From an uncultured Planctomycetales bacterium (GTDB lineage Bacteria > Planctomycetota > Planctomycetia > Isosphaerales > Isosphaeraceae), in NCBI GenBank assembly GCA_937997355.1, contig CALKTZ010000334.1, forward strand, positions 1-6,201: 6,201 bases of DNA, read 5' to 3'. The notes beneath the pieces were generated by a model. The model was not told the DNA's origin. It did no database searches and saw nothing but the letters and a program-made list of their open reading frames with translations. The position numbers and the translations under genes are program-made. Position 1 is the stretch's first letter. Each line of letters starts with the position of its first letter. Positions 1 to 5,031 of this stretch are shown one piece after another.

Positions 1-1
1 T

Positions 2-1483
2 GGGACGGGAGTCAAATCCAACAAGGGCCGCCTCTATTTGCAGGCGACCATCTCCGACAATCTCATCATCTGGACCTCGGATTTCCTCCAAGCCAGGTCC
101 GCGTTGGGCGCGAATCCGACCGCGTTCAGCATCGGGAATTCCGGCTCGATCGATCCCGGCGAAGCCGGCTTGACCATGACGGGGAATCGATATCTCTCCT
201 ATCCGGGACAGTCGGTCCTCCCGTCGCTTGAAGTCGCTTCCGCGACGATCAACCAGACCTCGATCGTCGATCAATCAATCCCGTTGCCGGGACAGACTCA
301 AGCCGTGTCGAACCTGGGACTCGTGAACGACACCGGATCCAGTTCGTCCGACAAGATCACGTCCGACGGGCGGCTCGCCTTCGATCCGATCTCCCCGATC
401 CTGAGATATGAGTACAGCCTTTCCGGTCCTTCCGGCCCGTTTATCGCCCTCGATCTCGGCCAGGGGACGACCTTCCTTCCCGTAGGCCTCGTGTCGGGAA
501 CGAACACGGTCTATCTCCGGGCCGTGGACGGCTTCGGGATTTCGCGAGGCATCTCGTCCTACACCTTTACGTATGACACGACGTCCCCGGGAATACCGCT
601 GAACCTCCGGTTCGTGAGCGACACGGGAGCCGTGGCCGACGATCGCGTCACCAGCAATGCCATGCTCACGCTCGCCGCGCCGATCGGGCAGCAATACGAG
701 TACAGCCTGAGCGGGGCCGAGGGGACCTATCTCCCGATCACGTTTGCTGCGGGGCAAATGTTCTGGCCGTCCGGTATTCAGCAGGGATATAACACGGTTT
801 TTGTGAGGGCATTGGATCAGGCCGGGAACCGAGGACCGGCCGCTTCGCTCGGTTTTTTCTACGACACGACTCCCCCCGGTGCCGTCACCGGCCTTCGAAT
901 CGCGATCGGTCCGGGATCGGATACCACGGGCATTTCCACGAACGACGGTCGCGTCCTCTTCAATCCCGTCTCCGACGCGGCCCGCTACGAGTACAGTCTG
1001 ACGGGAGGCGCGAACACCTATGCACCGGTGAACTTCACGGGCTGGATGGCATTCCTGCCGGCGGGGCTCGTGCAGGGAGGCAATACGGTGTTCGTGAGAG
1101 CCGTCGATTCCGCCGGAAATCCCGGAGCGGTGTCCCAGATCACATTCATCTACGATACCGTGGCCCCGGCGGCCGTGACGGCGGTCGTCGGCAAGGCAAA
1201 TGGCCTGGTGAGCTTCACGCCGTCCGACGGCGGGACCCACTATCAGTATCGAGTCGGCACTTCCAGCGACTACGTCGATGTGGGTTCGGCGACCAGCTTT
1301 CGCCTCTCGACGCCGAGTCTCCGCGCCCGGAAAATCTATATCCGCGCAATCGACGCGGCGGGAAACATCGGCCCGGAGAAGATGGTCGTCGTCCCCGCGA
1401 TGGGTCTGCGAGCCTATCAAAAGATGCGCCGGGCCCTGGCCTTGAAGGCCCGCCACGCTCGTCTGGTTCGGATGTTCCGATGA
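2..1483 (+). CDS. Ig-like repeat surface protein, C-terminal part (5' truncated by window)
   Basis: The frame is open to the left edge, so the protein starts upstream; the TTG at 38 is only an internal Leu codon. Numbering from that codon as residue 1, residues 1-90 are an unrecognised beta-rich stretch. Repeats follow at about 91-186, 187-283 and 284-380, with a shorter one at 381-452. Each full repeat has an 'NDTG/SDTG' start, an 'RYEYSL' or 'QYEYSL' strand, an 'NTVFVRAxDxAGN' strand and a 'YDTTxPG' linker, which is the style of bacterial Ig-like domains of secreted adhesins and giant surface proteins. No cysteine is visible, so the folds would not use disulfides. The protein ends in a basic tail (about 458-481, many Arg/Lys, including 'KMRRALALKARHARLVR'). 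A role in the envelope or outside the cell is inferred; ligand and enzyme activity are unknown. It converges with the minus-strand gene ending at 1559. The coding call is firm, the function is not. Confidence 0.85.
   Translation, partial: GTGVKSNKGRLYLQATISDNLIIWTSDFLQARSALGANPTAFSIGNSGSIDPGEAGLTMTGNRYLSYPGQSVLPSLEVASATINQTSIVDQSIPLPGQTQAVSNLGLVNDTGSSSSDKITSDGRLAFDPISPILRYEYSLSGPSGPFIALDLGQGTTFLPVGLVSGTNTVYLRAVDGFGISRGISSYTFTYDTTSPGIPLNLRFVSDTGAVADDRVTSNAMLTLAAPIGQQYEYSLSGAEGTYLPITFAAGQMFWPSGIQQGYNTVFVRALDQAGNRGPAASLGFFYDTTPPGAVTGLRIAIGPGSDTTGISTNDGRVLFNPVSDAARYEYSLTGGANTYAPVNFTGWMAFLPAGLVQGGNTVFVRAVDSAGNPGAVSQITFIYDTVAPAAVTAVVGKANGLVSFTPSDGGTHYQYRVGTSSDYVDVGSATSFRLSTPSLRARKIYIRAIDAAGNIGPEKMVVVPAMGLRAYQKMRRALALKARHARLVRMFR
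308..1393 (+). repeat. Four protein-level Ig-like tandem repeats
   Basis: The units are about 308-595, 596-886, 887-1177 and a shorter 1178-1393, with a period near 97 codons. The best-kept DNA is the YEYSL block near 407, 695 and 986, read as TAYGAGTACAGYCT. Elsewhere similarity shows mainly in the protein, so the copies are old rather than recent. The fourth unit lacks the NDTG opening and the YDTTxPG exit, as expected for a terminal cap. Confidence 0.75.
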
Positions 1484-1501
1484 ATTGAATCGACAGTTTG
1501 A

Positions 1502-1523
1502 ATGCCGCTTGTCGTCGCGGCAT
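1502..1523. terminator. Small hairpin between convergent genes, possible terminator
   Basis: ATGCCGC (1502-1508) and GCGGCAT (1517-1523) form a perfect 7-bp stem with an 8-base loop. It lies in the 75-base gap between the stop of the plus-strand gene (1483) and the stop of the minus-strand gene (1559), where a bidirectional terminator would be expected. There is no clear T-run on either side, so a rho-independent mechanism is unproven. Confidence 0.4.
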
Positions 1524-1558
1524 CCTCGCCGAACGATCCGCCCTTCCGAATCATCGAC

Positions 1559-2221
1559 TCAGCGTTGCATCTTGGCGTTCGACTCGGCGGTTCCCGGCCC
1601 TTGCGGCTGCGGATCGGCCAGGAAACGAATGGGCCTTCCTTGAAGCTCGTTCCACTGCTCTTGCTGAGGCCGCGAGAGCTTGTGAAGGATGGATCGAGCG
1701 AAGGCTTCCTCGGTCTCGGCGGGCCTTCCCTGCTGCTTTCGGATGCTCTCGCGATTCGCGATCAATTGGGTGATCGATGCCCGCTGCTCGGCCGACAGCC
1801 TGAGGTAGTCGGCGATGATGGGACGCGAGACGCACGCGGTCGGTCCCTCCCATTGCAGGTCGAGTTGTTGAAGCCGTTCGAGTTGTGTCGGGGAGAGATG
1901 CTCGCTCAGCCATTGTGTCTGATGCTCGTCGATTACCCGACGCGCCGTCAGGACTCCCGGGCCGCTCTGACCGTGCAATGCCGTTGCCCTGCGTTGCAAC
2001 TCGCTCCCGAGGGTTTTCGCTTCCGAGATGAGCTTTGGAGTGAGTTGAAGTTCCTGCTGAATCTCTGGCCGCGTGAGCAGGAGGATCAAGGCGGTCCGGC
2101 TTCCCTGCCGGTTTCGAGTGAGATGGATTTCTTGCCCCCACCCCGCCCGCTCCGACGCAAGGCCACAAAGAAGGAACGCGAAGGACCAAACGATTGAAGA
2201 CACCCTCAAACCTTGGCCCAT
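1559..2221 (-). CDS. Secreted LTxxQ/Spy-like-style protein, short paralogue
   Basis: The product is 220 residues. ATG at 2219-2221 is chosen because a hydrophobic signal peptide begins there (core about 9-22, 'IVWSFAFLLCGLA') and GGAAGGG lies 7 bases upstream. The frame runs on to 2395 but that extension is Arg-rich and lacks signal character. The cysteine in 'FLLCG' does not fit a lipobox, so this is probably not a lipoprotein. Three modules are seen: 'PEIQQELQLTPK' at 52-63; 'LSPTQLERLQQLDLQ' followed by 'RPIIADYLRLSAEQ' at 109-146; and 'LSRPQQEQWNELQGRPI' at 182-198. They match, in order, modules of the larger upstream minus-strand gene. This helical LTxxQ style recalls periplasmic Spy/CpxP-type proteins and is common in planctomycetes, where the function is unknown. 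Binding of metals or unfolded proteins would be speculation. The protein is firmly supported, the role is not. Confidence 0.82.
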   Translation of the reverse strand: MGQGLRVSSIVWSFAFLLCGLASERAGWGQEIHLTRNRQGSRTALILLLTRPEIQQELQLTPKLISEAKTLGSELQRRATALHGQSGPGVLTARRVIDEHQTQWLSEHLSPTQLERLQQLDLQWEGPTACVSRPIIADYLRLSAEQRASITQLIANRESIRKQQGRPAETEEAFARSILHKLSRPQQEQWNELQGRPIRFLADPQPQGPGTAESNAKMQR

Positions 2222-2228
2222 GATCGTT

Positions 2229-2235
2229 CCCTTCC
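2229..2235 (-). promoter_or_regulatory. Ribosome binding site deciding the 2221 start
   Basis: The minus strand reads GGAAGGG, 7 bases before the ATG at 2221. It favours this start over upstream in-frame starts as far as 2395, and agrees with the signal peptide beginning at the same codon. Confidence 0.6.
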
Positions 2236-2315
2236 ACAGTCCATCAAAATACCGCGGACGATTTCTCGACGGAGAGAATGCAGCGGGAAACGCCTCTGCC
2301 TCCCGAATGGGCGAC

Positions 2316-2321
2316 GTTATA
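2316..2321 (-). promoter_or_regulatory. Candidate -10 box for the 220-residue gene
   Basis: The minus strand reads TATAAC, five of six matches to TATAAT, about 95 bases before the ATG at 2221 and downstream of both hairpins. No good -35 box is seen at 16-18 bases; the best is TTTCTC. Use of this box is therefore uncertain. Confidence 0.3.
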
Positions 2322-2355
2322 CGGCGTTTTTCCGATCCGAGAAAGCCCAGTGTGC

Positions 2356-2380
2356 CTCGCCGATCGAGACGATCGGCGGG
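2356..2380. terminator. Second strong hairpin, possible terminator or RNA structure
   Basis: CGCCGATCG (2358-2366) pairs perfectly with CGATCGGCG (2370-2378) around an AGA loop, extended by a T-G wobble and a C-G pair. On the minus strand it is followed by a weak pyrimidine patch (CTTTCTC) but no T-run. It sits between the candidate -10 box at 2316 and the 15-bp hairpin at 2421-2465. Confidence 0.4.
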
Positions 2381-2420
2381 ACCGACTCGACTCAATTCGG
2401 AGACTTGATGGCCTATGAAC

Positions 2421-2465
2421 GACGAAATCCTCGGCTCGCGTAAGTCGCGCGCCGAGGATTTCGTC
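2421..2465 (-). terminator. 15-bp perfect inverted repeat behind the 458-residue gene
   Basis: GACGAAATCCTCGGC (2421-2435) is the exact reverse complement of GCCGAGGATTTCGTC (2451-2465). The 15-base loop can add a further 4-bp CGCG/CGCG stem after a mismatch. It lies 80 bases past the stop at 2546, where a 3' end is expected. No T-run follows on the minus strand, so it may be a transcript-end stabiliser or a rho-independent variant rather than a classical terminator. Confidence 0.55.
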
Positions 2466-2545
2466 TTCGTCGTGGTTGGATGAATTCAGGCAATCCAGGC
2501 TTCGTCGGGGATGTTCGCGAGGCCCGGTCGCGGGTCGCGTTCGTT

Positions 2546-3922
2546 TCAGTTCTCGTCGAAGTTGAATTGCCCGGCATCGCCGCCATCAAAATTATTCGAC
2601 TGTTGTCTTTGAGTCGAGCGCTTGCTCTTGCTGGTCGACTTGGTGGTCTTCGATTTCGCGGTGGTCGATTTTTTCGAGGTGGAGGACGACGCCGTATCCT
2701 TGGCGGGGTCGGCGGATTTCTCGGTCGACGAGCCGTTTGCCGACTTGGAAGCCGCGTCTCCCGAATTCCGTTCCCTGCCGGGGCCTCCGAAATTCGGCCG
2801 CAGCTTCGTCACGTCGAAGGGAGCGCCTTGAAGTTTCTTGTAGGCGGCCAGCTGATACTTGGTCAACACCTTGTAGGCCGCCTGGGTGGCCTTATTATCG
2901 AGCTTCTCGGACGCCGATCGTACCTGATCGAACTGGGCCTTGACCTCGGGCTGTTCCATGAACTTCTTCATGGCTTCGCGATCCGGAGGACCGCCACCCC
3001 CTCGCCTGCGGCCGCCGCCATTGCCGTTCGCCGCATTGGCCTGGATATCCCCTTTTGCGGCTGCACCAGCCTGGCCGTTGTCTTTCGAGGCCGCCCCGGC
3101 ATTATCCTGATTTTCTCCGCCGCCATTCCGATTCCGCATGGAACGGAAGAATTCCCCCTGCTTGGAGAAGACCTCGCGCTGGGCCGTTCGACGATCGTTC
3201 AGAACAGCCTGAATGGCCACGACCTGTGTCTCGTCGAGCTGGATCTTCTCGGCGACGTCGGGACGAACGAGCGCATTCAGCCCCTGGGACTGGATCTGAA
3301 TCTGATTGAGCCGTTGGAATTGCTTGCCCGACAAAACCCGGGCAAGAGTTTGGTTCGCCTGCTGTTCAAGCTGCTCCGAAGCTTCTCTCATTTGCTGGAA
3401 TCGGGCTCTTCCCTCTTCGCGTTGATCGTTCTGAGGCTGCTGCCCCTGTCCCTGCTGCTGGTTGGCGTTCAACGCGTAGGGGCTGATCTCGTAGGTCGAG
3501 ACGAAGCGATCCCCGTTGCCCCCCGCCGCGGCACCCGCACCTCCCTGAGCCGCGTTGTTATTCCGTCCACCCCGGCGCCCGCCGCCATTCCCGTTCCCGT
3601 CTTGCTGACGCATCCTTTCGAACAATCGCTGGCGTCTTTGCGTGTAGTCTTCGTTCAACGCAGTGAGCTGATTCTTTTGCTTGTCCGTAACCTTCAACTC
3701 TTCCTGAACGACCGACCTCAATGCCAAACTCAGGAGGGAATCGCCTCCCGGGCCGCCGAAACCGCCTCGTCCACCAAAGCCGCCAGGGCCGCCGAAACCG
3801 CCTCGTCCACCGCCACCACGTCCCTGCCCCCCGCCGGGGCCTTGAGCCCAGCCGTTGAGAGCAAGCGTTGCCGTCAGGAGGAGCAAGCCGCTGGTCAGAA
3901 GCATGACTCGGATTCGTGACAT
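2546..3922 (-). CDS. Secreted Gly-rich LTxxQ-style protein, long paralogue
   Basis: The product is 458 residues. The ATG at 3922 has GAAGG 8 bases upstream and opens a clear signal peptide (1-27, hydrophobic 'VMLLTSGLLLLTATLAL', likely cut after 'GWAQ' or just before it). Residues 28-60 are Gly-rich (GGFGGPGG/GGFGGRGG). Module 1 is at 62-90 ('VVQEELKVTDKQKNQL'), module 2 at 192-243 ('VLSGKQFQRLNQIQIQSQG', then 'RPDVAEKIQLDETQ'), module 3 at 345-375 ('KVLTKYQLAAYKKLQGAPF'). Between them lie Gly/Asn/Ala/Gln-rich linkers (about 108-136, 152-165 and 264-313). Residues 390-440 are rich in Ser, Thr and Lys, and the end is acidic ('FDGGDAGQFNFDEN'). No cysteine is visible. The helical modules are probably folded and the linkers disordered. 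The style is that of planctomycete LTxxQ/Spy-like exported proteins of unknown function. The adjacent 220-residue gene has the same modules without the linkers. Confidence 0.85.
   Translation of the reverse strand: MSRIRVMLLTSGLLLLTATLALNGWAQGPGGGQGRGGGGRGGFGGPGGFGGRGGFGGPGGDSLLSLALRSVVQEELKVTDKQKNQLTALNEDYTQRRQRLFERMRQQDGNGNGGGRRGGRNNNAAQGGAGAAAGGNGDRFVSTYEISPYALNANQQQGQGQQPQNDQREEGRARFQQMREASEQLEQQANQTLARVLSGKQFQRLNQIQIQSQGLNALVRPDVAEKIQLDETQVVAIQAVLNDRRTAQREVFSKQGEFFRSMRNRNGGGENQDNAGAASKDNGQAGAAAKGDIQANAANGNGGGRRRGGGGPPDREAMKKFMEQPEVKAQFDQVRSASEKLDNKATQAAYKVLTKYQLAAYKKLQGAPFDVTKLRPNFGGPGRERNSGDAASKSANGSSTEKSADPAKDTASSSTSKKSTTAKSKTTKSTSKSKRSTQRQQSNNFDGGDAGQFNFDEN
3750..3811 (-). repeat. 26-bp direct repeats in the Gly-rich segment
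   Basis: An exact 26-base copy at 3750-3775 recurs at 3786-3811, a period of 36 bases or 12 codons. It encodes the GGFGG(P/R)GG pattern just after the signal peptide. The DNA-level identity suggests recent expansion or slippage, unlike the old Ig repeats elsewhere in the window. Confidence 0.75.
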
Positions 3923-3930
3923 TGCAACAA

Positions 3931-3935
3931 CCTTC
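3931..3935 (-). promoter_or_regulatory. Ribosome binding site for the 458-residue gene
   Basis: The minus strand reads GAAGG, 8 bases before the ATG at 3922. It supports this start, which is also where the signal peptide begins. Confidence 0.5.
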
Positions 3936-4002
3936 GGCGCCAGGCCGGGCGAGGAACCATACGAGGTGAGATCAAGGATTCATATGAGGTAAGTCAGCGC
4001 TA

Positions 4003-4038
4003 CCTTGATAATAGCGTCAAGGCCCGGGCAAATGTCCA
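4003..4038 (-). promoter_or_regulatory. Candidate promoter with an operator-like inverted repeat
   Basis: On the minus strand TGGACA (4033-4038, five of six to TTGACA) is followed after 19 bases by TATTAT (4008-4013, five of six to TATAAT), about 86 bases before the ATG at 3922. The -10 box lies inside an inverted repeat, CCTTGA (4003-4008) and TCAAGG (4017-4022). A third TCAAGG lies at 3972-3977. The 19-base spacer is long and planctomycete promoters are poorly known, so this is tentative. Confidence 0.3.
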
Positions 4039-4082
4039 CGAATTTTCCAGGCAAGCTCGGGAACTTCCTTCCAGAGCCAACT

Positions 4083-4157
4083 CGAAGGCATGATTGGGTT
4101 TCGCGCGACGCCGCGGGAATCTCAATGGCCCGACATGTGTCAAAAGATCATGCTTCG
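4083..4157 (-). other. Long-range inverted repeat behind the membrane-protein gene
   Basis: CGAAGGCATGAT (4083-4094) pairs with ATCATGCTTCG (4147-4157) as 11 base pairs with one bulged base, enclosing 52 bases. It begins about 20 bases past the stop at 4178, so it could mark the 3' end of the operon. No T-run follows. The rest of the 3923-4177 spacer holds only the candidate promoter of the next gene. Confidence 0.3.
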
Positions 4158-4177
4158 TAGGAGTGCAACGAAACGCC

Positions 4178-4957
4178 TCAATGGATGAAGCGAGGCCAAA
4201 TCAGCCAGAGGGTGAGTCCGAGGGTTGCCAGTGCCGTCGTGATTCGAATCATCCATCGGTAGAGGAAGAATCTCCGAGAGTCGCGGAGAATGGCATCCGA
4301 CGGTTCCTCGTCGGTTTCCTGCTCAATCCGGGCTGGCCGCTCCATGGTCCGGACGATGTTCATCGCCAGGAGGTGAACAATCCAGATCAACAAGAACCCA
4401 AGCCCCTGGTCGAGCCAGGATTTCCAGGGAATCGGCGGGAGGGAAGGCTTCCACCGCGAGGGGAGGGTCAAGGAGCCATCGGGCTGATAGACGGTTAACC
4501 GGGTGGATTTGGTGTCAGACTTCGAGCCGTCGCTCACGCGAACCATGAGCGTCAAGGGCTCGGGTGTCCCCTTGGCCGGGGTTCCCTTGATCCGGCCGAG
4601 CGCCGAGTCGAATTCCAGACCTTCCGGCAAGGGCCCCTGAACGGACCACTTCCTCAGGCCCGTTCCGCCGCTTGCCGCGAGGGCGAGCGAGTACGGCCGG
4701 CCGGCGATCGCCTCCGGCAACCCCTCGTCCGTGGTGATCTTGAGCGGCTCAAGCGGCTCCGTCGAGGCTTCGCCGGCCTTCGAAGGCGACGCGGGGACGT
4801 CGATCGCCTTGGGAATCAGGACCATGATGACCATGGTCAGCAGGAGGATGAAGAGCAAGGCTCCCGTCAACTTGGTGACAACGACGGCGACGAACGAATC
4901 CTCGCCGGAGCCGCCGAATTCCAGGCCGTGGGACCCTCCGCGTCTAGTCCGTCGCAT
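4178..4957 (-). CDS. Three-segment membrane protein with putative-Ig (He_PIG-like) domain
   Basis: The product is 259 residues. The ATG at 4957 has GAGAGG 8 bases upstream. The N-terminus is basic ('MRRTRR', inside by the positive-inside rule). A first membrane segment lies at about 22-49 ('ALLFILLLTMVIMVLIP'), preceded by Asp20 in 'GEDSFVAVVVTKL'. Residues 71-157 read as a putative-Ig domain of the He_PIG type ('LPEAIAGRPYSLALAASGG', 'LPEGLEFDSALGRIKGTP', 'LMVRVSDG'), placed outside the cytoplasm. A Pro/Trp-rich linker leads to a second segment at about 181-202, an acidic/basic cytoplasmic loop (203-228) and a third segment at about 230-256. It follows a MotA/TolQ/ExbB-type gene by 74 bases, the position usually held by ExbD, TolR or MotB, but no ExbD or OmpA-like domain is seen. 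A partner role in that complex is inferred. The He_PIG call is by eye and moderately sure. Confidence 0.82.
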   Translation of the reverse strand: MRRTRRGGSHGLEFGGSGEDSFVAVVVTKLTGALLFILLLTMVIMVLIPKAIDVPASPSKAGEASTEPLEPLKITTDEGLPEAIAGRPYSLALAASGGTGLRKWSVQGPLPEGLEFDSALGRIKGTPAKGTPEPLTLMVRVSDGSKSDTKSTRLTVYQPDGSLTLPSRWKPSLPPIPWKSWLDQGLGFLLIWIVHLLAMNIVRTMERPARIEQETDEEPSDAILRDSRRFFLYRWMIRITTALATLGLTLWLIWPRFIH

Positions 4958-4965
4958 CGCCTTGA

Positions 4966-4971
4966 CCTCTC
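4966..4971 (-). promoter_or_regulatory. Ribosome binding site for the membrane-protein gene
   Basis: The minus strand reads GAGAGG, 8 bases before the ATG at 4957. No separate promoter is evident in the 74-base gap, which fits co-transcription with the upstream channel gene. Confidence 0.5.
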
Positions 4972-5031
4972 GACGTTTGCCGTCTCGCTTGACCGACCGG
5001 GCATTCCAACAATCCGCCTCGACCTCGAACT

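Larger units (their letters stand above)
2222..2545. other. Non-coding spacer between the two LTxxQ-style genes
   Basis: This 324-base spacer has no convincing gene. Read on the minus strand it holds, in order, two perfect hairpins behind the 458-residue gene (2421-2465 and 2356-2380), a candidate -10 box (2316-2321) and the ribosome binding site of the 220-residue gene. This layout suggests that the two genes are separate transcription units. Confidence 0.6.

Noticed and set aside
38..40. TTG as the start of the Ig-repeat gene
   Set aside because: The frame is open to the window edge, the codon has no ribosome binding site in front, and no signal peptide follows.
275..1456. Long 393-residue minus-strand frame opposite the Ig-repeat gene
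   Set aside because: It is Arg/Gly/His-rich with no domain sense and lies fully opposite a clear repeat protein, a typical shadow in high-GC DNA.
2162..2170. Lipoprotein signal in the 220-residue protein
   Set aside because: The cysteine is preceded by Phe-Leu-Leu, which does not fit the lipobox; an ordinary signal peptide fits better.
2222..2395. N-terminal extension of the 220-residue protein to 2395
   Set aside because: The extension would bury the signal peptide and ribosome binding site at 2221, and covers the candidate -10 box and one hairpin.
2480..3919. 479-residue plus-strand frame opposite the 458-residue gene
   Set aside because: The minus strand has a signal peptide, ribosome binding site and recognisable modules; the plus-strand product is a Leu/Arg-rich shadow.
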